From Bacteroidia bacterium (GTDB lineage: Bacteria; Bacteroidota; Bacteroidia; Bacteroidales; GCA-2748055), in contig JAUVKN010000067.1 in the NCBI GenBank assembly GCA_030596245.1, positions 1-14,963 on the forward strand: a stretch of 14,963 nucleotides of DNA. The letters are read 5' to 3'. Every line of letters starts with the position of its first letter. Position 1 is the first letter of the stretch. Of this stretch, positions 6,747 through 14,281 are shown one piece after another. The notes beneath the pieces are model-generated. The model ran no database searches and had not been told where the DNA came from. It saw nothing but the letters and a program-made list of their open reading frames with translations. The position numbers and the translations under genes are program-made.

Positions 6747-7174
6747 TATCCAATACCAGCAAATATGCCATCAGGGCGGTAATATATCTGGCTCTTTTTG
6801 CTTCTGAAGAGAAGAAATCAGGAATCAAGGAGATCTCAGCAGCGCTTGATATTCCTACACCATTTCTGGGAAAGATCCTCCAGATGCTGGCCAAAAAAAA
6901 TATACTTAACTCTTCAAAAGGGCCTCATGGCGGTTTCAGCCTGCAGAGACCAGCCATGGACATCTCAATCATGGACATCATCGAAATCATTGATGGCACT
7001 GATTTTTTTAATACTTGTGTTATCAGAACCACGAAATGCAGTCACGAAGCACCCTGCAGCATGCATGATAAAGTTGCACCATTACAAAGAGAGATCAAAA
7101 GCCTATTTATGACAGAGACCATTGCTGACCTGGCATCCGAATTCAGGCATGGTAAAGAGCGGATCAGGATCTGA
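6743..7174 (+). CDS. Rrf2-family transcriptional regulator, probable Fe-S sensor
   Basis: This 143-residue protein has the Rrf2 layout. An N-terminal winged helix (MISNTSKYAIRAVIYLA, then the recognition helix and KGPHGGFSL wing at 59-67) leads to a dimerisation helix and a cysteine-bearing loop. The cysteines C92, C99 and C105 with H108 match the [2Fe-2S]-binding arrangement of IscR and NsrR, although the first spacing is six residues where IscR has five. It therefore probably senses Fe-S status, NO or redox. It starts inside the stop of rpiB (ATGA), which implies coexpression. nadA, which needs an Fe-S cluster, is divergent across the palindrome-rich spacer and is a plausible target by position only. 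The 3' end overlaps the convergent VanZ-like gene by 11 bp. No isc or suf genes are in the window, so iscR is not assigned. Confidence 0.9.
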   Translation: MISNTSKYAIRAVIYLALFASEEKKSGIKEISAALDIPTPFLGKILQMLAKKNILNSSKGPHGGFSLQRPAMDISIMDIIEIIDGTDFFNTCVIRTTKCSHEAPCSMHDKVAPLQREIKSLFMTETIADLASEFRHGKERIRI

Positions 7175-7568
7175 GTGATGTGAAAATTCTGAGACTCCTT
7201 ATAACCCGGAAGGTAATATAACCTGACAGCAAGCCGGTAAAATTGGCAAAAAGATCGAACCATTCGGCCGCACGTGTTGGCACTACAGTTGCCTGAAGCA
7301 CCTCAATAATAGCACTCATGATGAATATTACCATGAGCAGAAACAGATGAAAACGAATACATTGACCCTTGCAACGGCATTCTAACAGTGCGACGAATCC
7401 GAAAAAAGCATACATGGAAAAGTGTACAATTTTGTCAAGGAATGGTATGGAAAAAAGTGACGAATCCGGCATGCTGCTGCTGGGAAGAAGACTGAGCATG
7501 GCTATTACAATAGCCAGCAGAATAGAAAATTTGTATTGGAACACGTAACTTAGCATATCGGTATTCAT
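7164..7568 (-). CDS. VanZ-like membrane protein
   Basis: This 134-residue protein has four hydrophobic segments (about 13-29, 46-64, 73-91, 106-123) and the VanZ-family signature: DKIVHFSMYAFFGF (45-58) after the first loop, E89 and Q92 in the third helix, and R99, D105 and N109 before the last helix. VanZ itself lowers teicoplanin binding in enterococci, but most bacterial members are uncharacterised membrane proteins, so no antibiotic role is claimed. Its stop lies within the end of the Rrf2 gene (11-bp tail-to-tail overlap). Its start is only 36 bp from the divergent start of the giant glycosyltransferase gene, so their promoters must overlap or reach into coding sequence. Confidence 0.85.
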   Translation of the reverse strand: MNTDMLSYVFQYKFSILLAIVIAMLSLLPSSSMPDSSLFSIPFLDKIVHFSMYAFFGFVALLECRCKGQCIRFHLFLLMVIFIMSAIIEVLQATVVPTRAAEWFDLFANFTGLLSGYITFRVIRSLRIFTSLRS

Positions 7569-7604
7569 TTATAATGGCAGCACAAATATGACAATTATTT
7601 TGAA

Positions 7605-10600
7605 ATGAAGTTAAATGATCTACTTGCTTTATTGGGCGAAGAGAAGATAGAAACGTGGTTTGACCTGGGCATTTTCATAGATCGGTTCAGGGAGAACAAA
7701 GCTTATCCCTCCATCCGCTTCAAGGGCTCATACGATGAATTCAAGGAACAATTGAGAAAAGGAGGAATAGCATTTCTTACGTTCCACTATATGGTAGATG
7801 GTGTAACGGTTGAAGTGGATAAATATGCATCACTTGTAAGGCGAAATATTCCTGGAATTAAGGTGCACTATATTGCAGGAGAGATCCATTCTAAAACGGC
7901 TCCTATTATAAAAGAGGATTATAAACAATGTGTAATCCCGGAGTTGATGGGTTTTAATGATTGGGAACTGTATCACGATTTTTTCTTCACAAAACTTGAA
8001 AGAGGAAGTGACACTTACAATGTTCTGATAAAAAAATTATGGACACAAACCCTTGAGATCATTGAAAAACTGGGCAACTATATTGAAAGCGAAGGGATCA
8101 GTTTACTCTATTTGCTCAATGTCTGTTCCAATCCGGGAAACGTTGCCCTTGCGCTTGCCACCGTATTACTTTCGGAATACCTGGGAATACCTGTCATTAA
8201 TAACAACCATGATTTCTTTTGGGAAGGAGGAATGTGCAAAACAGAACGGGAAAAATCAGGTTCTAAGTCAGGCCCCAGGGACTTGTTCTTTACCAACTGT
8301 CACCTGGGTGAAGTCTTCTCGGTGATCGAAATGCTATTCCCGTGGCAATCCCGGACCTGGGTCAATGTGAACATCAACAGGGGCCAGTCGGAACACCTGA
8401 TAAAGATCAATGGTCATAACCCTGCCAATGTGATGGAGATTGGAACGGCTGTGGATACTTCCCATTATACCAAGAGCAATAAGCGCAAAAACATCAACAC
8501 CTTCATTCAGGTAGAGAAAATATTAGCGAGGTATCATGATCAACTGGTCACCTATTCAGTTGAGGATGTACTTTCGGGGGAGTTGGTAGCCGAAAACAAT
8601 CCCCGACCCATTCTTATCGGGGCACATACCGGAAGGGTGGATAAGTTTATAGGGGAAAATATTATATTACTACAGCCCACCAGGATCATCTCAAGAAAAA
8701 GAATAGAAACCTCTTTTAATCTACTGTTCAAGATGTTTGAAGAGGAAGAGATGGTACTCAGGTTTATGAATACCGCGCACCTGAAGATAACCCTGCTAAT
8801 TACCGGTCCTATCGCATCCGGACATTACGGCTATTACAGGAAGCTCATCCAAAGGTTCCAGGAGTTGTTGAACAAGGTGAACCCAAACCTGAAGAACCGG
8901 CTTTACCTGGCATTGCTTTTTGGTGAAATTGACAGGGAGTCTTTTAAGGAACGTTTTGACCATCCTGTTGGGATCGCAGAACTTTACAACATCTCTTCAC
9001 TGGTGCTGCTTCCCAGCAAGACAGAAGGAAGGGGCTTGCCCATCATTGAAGCCACTGCTTGCGGTACCCCCATTTTTTGCAGGAGGTATGAACCCGAAAT
9101 GGTCTATTCTGAAGTGATTGGGGAGCATCTGGGGGAAAAAGAGCGGCTGAAAGTACTGGAATTTAAAGGGAAGAAAATAACCAGCAATATTGTGCAACGT
9201 ATTATCGACAGGGTATTTTTCCCCCACAAGTATACCGATGAATTCATGCACAACCGACGCGTGGTACACAAGCGGTACAGCCTGGATTCTCTCAATGAAA
9301 ATATCAATCAAATCTTACATCGTCTCTATCAACAGATAAGAGTCAATGAGAAGACCCTTAGGATGGTCAATGAAAGTTCGGATGATTACAGGGAGATGGT
9401 CAGCTTTTCCAATGAAGACTTAAAGGAGTTGCTGGATACCAGAAACAGGCACTACCTCCCCGGGTATGGCCGTCTCTCTTTCATGCTCATGCTGAAATCA
9501 ATTATCGATCCAAGTTATTTCAGGGTGGAGCAACAGAATTTACGCGGAATGGCTTTTCACTTTGCCAGGGCCATTATCGAAAATGATCCTGATGCAGAAT
9601 ATGTACCCGAAAAGATCATCAACCAGTTTTATAATGCTGTTGAAACCCTTTTTGAATTACACGAAGGAGAGACAACGATTCAACATGATCATTCCATGTC
9701 GTACCGGCACCGGAACAGGTACCACTACCCATACCAGGATTATACCTTCCAGGAGCTAACGGGATTAATTAACCTGCTTTATATCAAGATTGTGCAACCC
9801 ACACCACTCAACAAGGTGAATCTTAGTCCCCAGTTTTTCACAGATTGGAACCTGGCCCTTTTGCAGCTTACCGGGAGTCCTTACCTGGCCATTGATGACA
9901 GGAAAAGGCTCATTGAAAGGCTTCATACCAACCTGCCCATTGCCTATTTCCCCGGAGCCTATATCATGTATGAACTGGAGTTCTTTGCACTGCAATCAAT
10001 ACGTTCAAGGCTCGGACTTCCCATTGAGAAGACAATCACCCGGGAGCTGCTTGAAAAGGAGGTAAAAGAATTACAACCGGTGTACATCTTTGCACAGGAA
10101 AAGAACCTTGGAAAACAGCTCAACAAGGATGAGATCACCGATTATATCATTAACGGAACATCGGAAGAGTTGAAATTGCTTTATGAATTCAAGGTGATTC
10201 AGATCGTCCGTACCAAACAGGTGTGTGTGGGGATCCATTTCCCGCAGTTAGGCACCAAGGCATTAAAAGTACTGCGCAGGATTAAGGAACAAAGCGGATA
10301 CATCCTTACCAACAGGAGCAATGCGGCCATGATGACCGATATGGTGAATATGGATCGCTTTCACATTGGCAAGGTACCCAATCAGTACACGGCTCATATC
10401 ATGGGAATACCTGTTCAAAGTGGCTATATACAGTACGTTCCGGCAGGAGTACGGACTACCCTGGCCTACCCAACACCGGTACAGACTTCAAAAGATTTTG
10501 AAAGAGCCATGAAGAGCGATCTGTTTAAGTCCCTGACAAAGAAATATGGGGAGAAGAGGATCATATCTGACATCCGTGAGGATGCACTTCAAAGGGGAAG

Positions 10601-11795
10601 TCCCGTCATGCATGTGCTTCAATCCCTGGCTCTTCCCGAAAAGAAGAATAGAACAACCAGCTATGAGTATGTGAGTGGAATCTATGAGGATGGATTGCCC
10701 TATAACGGTGCCGTGGCTCACCTGAATTTCACCAATCGGAGGTGGGATTTTGCTGCTGTCACTACTGCAGGTAAACCCAAAACTGTTCACGAGTTTGTGA
10801 AAGCATTTAACAAAAAAAGCGGTAAGAAAGCGCAAATTGCCTGGAATGGCGGATACATCCTTAATCCCGAATTGGTAGGCAAGCTTGGGCTTCCTGAAAC
10901 CTACATCGGTTCACCCCTGGGAATGTTGGTTTCAGAAGGTCATATGATTTCGGCACCCCTGTTCAATAAACCGGCTCTGCTTATTTATAAAGATGGTACC
11001 ATTGATATTCAAAGGGTCAATTGTGCCGGAGGATTGCATCTGGCATGGAGGAGTGGAGAGATTGAGTTTCTCGCTGATGCCTATAACCGGAAAGAGAGTG
11101 TTGGTGAGTCGGGCTATTATGATTTGCTTTATTCCCGCCATGAAATAGAAACAAAGGGAAGGATCATTGTAAGGTTGGCCGGCAATGTGGTCAAGGAAAT
11201 TATCAAAAGTGAAAAGAGTGCCCGGGTTCCTGTAGTGCCCGTTGGGGTTACACTGGCTATAAACCCCGAGAGCATGCCCGGTGGATTAAAGGTAGGCATG
11301 AAACTAAATCTCTCTGTAGCTGGTTACGAAAATGTGCTGCATGCAGTTGAAGCTGGTCCGCTGCTCCTGAAGAACGGTTCAGTGGCTATCGACATGATTC
11401 ATGAAGGTTGGAAAACAGAAAACTCCATTCGTACCCAGGCAGCAAGATTGGATTATACCGAAATGCGAGGTCCTAAAATTGCCGTCGGGATCAGCAAGGA
11501 GGGTCAGCTGGCTGTCCTCACCATCAACGGAAGAATAAGGGAATCGGTGGGAGCCACCCATGATGACATGGCCGGAATCATGCAAAAATTGGGCATGAAC
11601 CGGGCCATGGGGTTCGATCCGGGAGGCAGCAGCACCCTGTTGGTTGAAGATACCACCCTGAATATATCTCCTTATAACAAGAACTACGAATATGATCTGT
11701 ATGCTCTTCCTCCGGAACCCAGGGCTGTTTCCAATGCCATCATTGGATATATCGATCAATCCTGCGAGGTTAGCGAGCGCAAAAAAAACAGATAA
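7605..11795 (+). CDS. Giant fusion: GT4-like glycosyltransferase plus phosphodiester glycosidase (NAGPA) domain
   Basis: This 1396-residue protein has three regions. (1) Residues 1-580 resemble a GT-B fold retaining glycosyltransferase of family GT4: NNHDFFWEGG (200-209), LLQPTRIISRKRI (355-367), ITGPIASGHYGYY (399-411), and the EX7E motif with E474 and E482 in KTEGRGLPIIEATACGTPI. (2) Residues about 585-1030 match no family I recognise and include a His-rich patch (694-707). (3) Residues about 1035-1385 form a phosphodiester glycosidase domain of the NAGPA type: WNGGY (1080-1084), EAGPLLL (1249-1255), GPKIAVGIS (1289-1297), FDPGGSSTLL (1337-1346) and PRAVSNAIIGYI (1372-1383). NAGPA removes GlcNAc from a phosphodiester in mammalian lysosomal targeting, and bacterial relatives are often exported. 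Here no signal peptide or membrane segment is seen, so the enzyme is probably cytoplasmic. The substrate is unknown. hemW follows after 51 bp. Confidence 0.85.
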   Translation: MKLNDLLALLGEEKIETWFDLGIFIDRFRENKAYPSIRFKGSYDEFKEQLRKGGIAFLTFHYMVDGVTVEVDKYASLVRRNIPGIKVHYIAGEIHSKTAPIIKEDYKQCVIPELMGFNDWELYHDFFFTKLERGSDTYNVLIKKLWTQTLEIIEKLGNYIESEGISLLYLLNVCSNPGNVALALATVLLSEYLGIPVINNNHDFFWEGGMCKTEREKSGSKSGPRDLFFTNCHLGEVFSVIEMLFPWQSRTWVNVNINRGQSEHLIKINGHNPANVMEIGTAVDTSHYTKSNKRKNINTFIQVEKILARYHDQLVTYSVEDVLSGELVAENNPRPILIGAHTGRVDKFIGENIILLQPTRIISRKRIETSFNLLFKMFEEEEMVLRFMNTAHLKITLLITGPIASGHYGYYRKLIQRFQELLNKVNPNLKNRLYLALLFGEIDRESFKERFDHPVGIAELYNISSLVLLPSKTEGRGLPIIEATACGTPIFCRRYEPEMVYSEVIGEHLGEKERLKVLEFKGKKITSNIVQRIIDRVFFPHKYTDEFMHNRRVVHKRYSLDSLNENINQILHRLYQQIRVNEKTLRMVNESSDDYREMVSFSNEDLKELLDTRNRHYLPGYGRLSFMLMLKSIIDPSYFRVEQQNLRGMAFHFARAIIENDPDAEYVPEKIINQFYNAVETLFELHEGETTIQHDHSMSYRHRNRYHYPYQDYTFQELTGLINLLYIKIVQPTPLNKVNLSPQFFTDWNLALLQLTGSPYLAIDDRKRLIERLHTNLPIAYFPGAYIMYELEFFALQSIRSRLGLPIEKTITRELLEKEVKELQPVYIFAQEKNLGKQLNKDEITDYIINGTSEELKLLYEFKVIQIVRTKQVCVGIHFPQLGTKALKVLRRIKEQSGYILTNRSNAAMMTDMVNMDRFHIGKVPNQYTAHIMGIPVQSGYIQYVPAGVRTTLAYPTPVQTSKDFERAMKSDLFKSLTKKYGEKRIISDIREDALQRGSPVMHVLQSLALPEKKNRTTSYEYVSGIYEDGLPYNGAVAHLNFTNRRWDFAAVTTAGKPKTVHEFVKAFNKKSGKKAQIAWNGGYILNPELVGKLGLPETYIGSPLGMLVSEGHMISAPLFNKPALLIYKDGTIDIQRVNCAGGLHLAWRSGEIEFLADAYNRKESVGESGYYDLLYSRHEIETKGRIIVRLAGNVVKEIIKSEKSARVPVVPVGVTLAINPESMPGGLKVGMKLNLSVAGYENVLHAVEAGPLLLKNGSVAIDMIHEGWKTENSIRTQAARLDYTEMRGPKIAVGISKEGQLAVLTINGRIRESVGATHDDMAGIMQKLGMNRAMGFDPGGSSTLLVEDTTLNISPYNKNYEYDLYALPPEPRAVSNAIIGYIDQSCEVSERKKNR

Positions 11796-11806
11796 AAGAA
11801 GCTAAA

Positions 11807-11838
11807 GGTTCCTCGCTACAAGCAGCGAGGAGAGTCAA
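11807..11838 (-). repeat. 32-nt hairpin repeat, copy 2 (REP-like, inverted relative to copy 1)
   Basis: Read on the reverse strand this begins TTGACTCTCCT and ends GGAACC like the copy at 1352-1383, with 25 of 32 bases identical and no gaps. The stem is CCTCGCT (11811-11817) with AGCGAGG (11824-11830), perfect over 7 bp with a 6-nt loop. It lies 11 bp after the giant gene's stop and 8 bp before the hemW ATG, so on the hemW transcript it would form a hairpin close to the ribosome-binding region. It may also attenuate readthrough from upstream. Confidence 0.7.
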
Positions 11839-11846
11839 TAACCTTC

Positions 11847-12974
11847 ATGAGGGGACTATATATACATATCCCGTTTTGCAGGCAAGCCTGCAGGTATTGT
11901 GATTTCTTTTTTTCGGTGAGTCTCCACTACATGGATGAATTTGTGGCACAGCTGGTGAAAGAGATCAAAATATGCGGAAAGAGTTACCCGGCACAAATCC
12001 TGAATACGCTCTACCTGGGAGGAGGAACACCTTCGTTGCTATCCCCGGAAAATCTGGACAAGATCCTGGATGCGGTTCATGGTACTTTCTCTTTCCGCGA
12101 TGATGCGGAGGTAACCATGGAGTGTAATCCGGATGATCTGAATGTTGCTTTTCTGAAGATGATTAAAGACAGGGGATTCAACAGACTCAGCATAGGTGTG
12201 CAGTCCTTTCATGAAAAGGAGCTGCAGCTGATGCGCAGATCGCACAATGCCGGGCAGGCAGAAGCGAGTGTTAAGCGTGCGGCATCAGCTGGTTTTGATA
12301 ACATTACCATGGACCTCATCTATGGCGTTCCCGGTCAGTCAGCCACTGAATGGGAAGAGAATGTACAAAGGGCTATTTCTCTACCCATTTCACACCTGTC
12401 GGCCTATCACATCACCTTCGAAGAAGGTACTGTATTTGATCACTGGCGGAAAAAAGGACGGTTGATACCCGTTCATGAGGATGAGAGTGTCGGCTTCTAC
12501 GGGTTGCTCAGGGATCAGATGCTTTCTGCTGGGTTTGACCACTATGAAATTTCCAATTTTGCACGCCATGGTAAGATGTCAGAACACAACCTGCTTTACT
12601 GGTCAGGCTTGCCCTATATGGGTGTAGGACCTTCGGCCCACTCCTATAATGGATCCCAAAGGAGCTGGAACATCTCCTCAATAAAGGAGTATATGGAAAG
12701 AATTTCCCGGGGCGAAAGTGTCAGTGAATCTGAACAACTATCTTTGGAAGAGCGGTACCATGACTACCTGATCACCTCTCTGCGTACCAAATGGGGAGCA
12801 GATCCAAAGTTTATCAAGGATCATTTTAAGAAAAAGTATTTGAAGCACTTTGAACTTAAGTCAGCTCCATTTCTTGAAGAGGGAACCATGTGTATCACCG
12901 ATGGAAAAATAACCATTCATCCCAACCACTGGCTCATCACCGACCATATCCTCAAGGAGTTGTTTGCGGATTAA
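11847..12974 (+). CDS. hemW: Heme chaperone HemW (radical SAM, HemN-like)
   Basis: This 375-residue radical SAM protein starts MRGLYIHIPFCRQACRYCDFF, with C11, C15 and C18 as the cluster-binding CxxxCxxC. The residue two after C18 is F20, where true coproporphyrinogen dehydrogenase HemN has a fourth cysteine, which marks it as HemW. HemW binds heme and hands it to target haemoproteins rather than oxidising coproporphyrinogen. Other landmarks are LYLGGGTPSLL (55-65), ECNPDDL (92-98), RLSIGVQSF (113-121), DLIYGVPGQS (156-165), the HLSAYHITFEEGT segment (183-195), and a C-terminal HemN-type domain around YHDYLITSLRTKWG. It follows the giant fusion gene after a hairpin repeat. Its TAA overlaps the reverse-strand stop of the next glycosyltransferase within TTAA (12971-12974). 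A possible GGAG (11829-11832) lies in the hairpin, somewhat far from the start. Confidence 0.95.
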   Translation: MRGLYIHIPFCRQACRYCDFFFSVSLHYMDEFVAQLVKEIKICGKSYPAQILNTLYLGGGTPSLLSPENLDKILDAVHGTFSFRDDAEVTMECNPDDLNVAFLKMIKDRGFNRLSIGVQSFHEKELQLMRRSHNAGQAEASVKRAASAGFDNITMDLIYGVPGQSATEWEENVQRAISLPISHLSAYHITFEEGTVFDHWRKKGRLIPVHEDESVGFYGLLRDQMLSAGFDHYEISNFARHGKMSEHNLLYWSGLPYMGVGPSAHSYNGSQRSWNISSIKEYMERISRGESVSESEQLSLEERYHDYLITSLRTKWGADPKFIKDHFKKKYLKHFELKSAPFLEEGTMCITDGKITIHPNHWLITDHILKELFAD

Positions 12975-14266
12975 GACCCTGCTGCTGCTAACGCTTTACC
13001 AATAAGCTCGTCCAGTTTCTCACGAAGGGTATCATAACTGAAATACTTTTTTCCCAGATCAAAATTATATTCGGCAATTTCCTGGCTAAGTTTCATATTA
13101 TAGATCACCTCCGACATCTCTTTGACAGCGTCCGGGGTGAGGTTGCCGTTCTCGATCATGACTGTTTTAAAACCCTTATTGCCGATATCGGGCATGTAGA
13201 CCGGCTCATAGTTGTTGACAAAAATGGGACGTTTGGCCAATACCGCTTCCACAAATGCATTCCCGAAGCCTTCATAGGTGCTGAAGTAAGTACATGCGGT
13301 AGCACGGGCATAAGCATCAGAAAGGGAGAACCGAACTTCCCCGTTGCTATTGGAGAGGCCCTTGTTGTGGAACAGATGGTGAGCAAAATTTACTTGCTCT
13401 CCCAGTTTCAACTCGTGGATCTGGTTCACCAATTCATTATAATAGGCGCTGCCGGCATCATCCGCATAATTTCCGGTGATGATCAGTTTGATCTTTTTAT
13501 CATTGAGCTCATGGAGTAACTGGATGGCGGTTTTGATCCCTTTTCGCCCCACAATCCTTGTGATCTGGAAAAGAAAAAGGTCATCCTTTTTGAAACCCAT
13601 ATGTTCGTACAGGTGCTCATTTTTCTGGTTTTGAACACCAAAGGGTATGCTAAAATCCATCACGTTGGGTACATTGACCGAATCACGATCAAATCGTTCC
13701 CTCAACGTATTAAAGGCATGTGTATTGATCACTGCATGAACCGAGTTAGGGGCCCTTAATGGAAATACTTCAGTTACAAAATCGTTGATTTCCCGGTGAG
13801 GAGAAATATACCGGTCGCCCCGCTCCCATGCAAAATCGTGGTCGTGGGTAATGGTGGGTATTCCCGATTTGTGAACTGCTTTGTTGATGGCCAGCCCCAT
13901 CTCCAGGTGGGAGGGGAGGGCAGAAGCATTTTCAGAAATAATCAAATCGATTTTTTTCTCACCGATCCAGTTCAGAATTTTTTTATAGATGACCTTTGAA
14001 TAAAGGTTGAGGTGCTCAATGAGTTCCCGTGGATCGGTTTCGGGATAAAAAAACGCTTTTTTCTGGCTCCAGAAACTTTCCGGGGAGAAGAAGGACATTT
14101 CAGAAACCAGGGTTTCAGTAGCAGGATTCATGGGTCTTTCCTGAAATTGACCGGAAAGTGTATAGATGTTATGGCCCATGGACTTGAGCACATCTATCCA
14201 TTTTTCGGTCTCCAGTGCCACGCCGTCTACTCCACCGATCCGTCCAATAATAATACCGATGTTCAT
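12971..14266 (-). CDS. GT4-family glycosyltransferase
   Basis: This 431-residue protein is a GT-B glycosyltransferase. The N-terminus MNIGIIIGRIGGVDGVALET is the acceptor-domain start with a glycine-rich loop, QITRIVGRKGI (234-244) and ITGNYADDAG (263-272) belong to the nucleotide-sugar domain, and the EX7E motif lies in YEGFGNAFVEAV (E332 and E340). HDHDFAWERG (141-150), TRIVGRKGI, ITGNYAD and NNYEPVYMPDIG (351-362) have clear counterparts in the N-terminal region of the 1396-residue fusion protein, so the two are paralogous. No signal peptide or membrane span is seen. It is cytoplasmic or peripheral and probably transfers a sugar to a glycan or lipid carrier. Donor and acceptor are unknown. 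It starts 15 bp after the stop of an upstream coiled-coil gene on the same strand, so they are probably cotranscribed. Confidence 0.9.
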   Translation of the reverse strand: MNIGIIIGRIGGVDGVALETEKWIDVLKSMGHNIYTLSGQFQERPMNPATETLVSEMSFFSPESFWSQKKAFFYPETDPRELIEHLNLYSKVIYKKILNWIGEKKIDLIISENASALPSHLEMGLAINKAVHKSGIPTITHDHDFAWERGDRYISPHREINDFVTEVFPLRAPNSVHAVINTHAFNTLRERFDRDSVNVPNVMDFSIPFGVQNQKNEHLYEHMGFKKDDLFLFQITRIVGRKGIKTAIQLLHELNDKKIKLIITGNYADDAGSAYYNELVNQIHELKLGEQVNFAHHLFHNKGLSNSNGEVRFSLSDAYARATACTYFSTYEGFGNAFVEAVLAKRPIFVNNYEPVYMPDIGNKGFKTVMIENGNLTPDAVKEMSEVIYNMKLSQEIAEYNFDLGKKYFSYDTLREKLDELIGKALAAAGS

Positions 14267-14281
14267 GATCAGGGAAACTGA

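Noticed and set aside
7164..7568. Teicoplanin resistance gene based on VanZ similarity
   Set aside because: VanZ-like membrane proteins are widespread, and no van cluster genes are nearby.
11379..11759. Reverse-strand ORF of 126 residues inside the glycosidase domain
   Set aside because: It is fully antisense to conserved NAGPA motifs, with no recognisable features.
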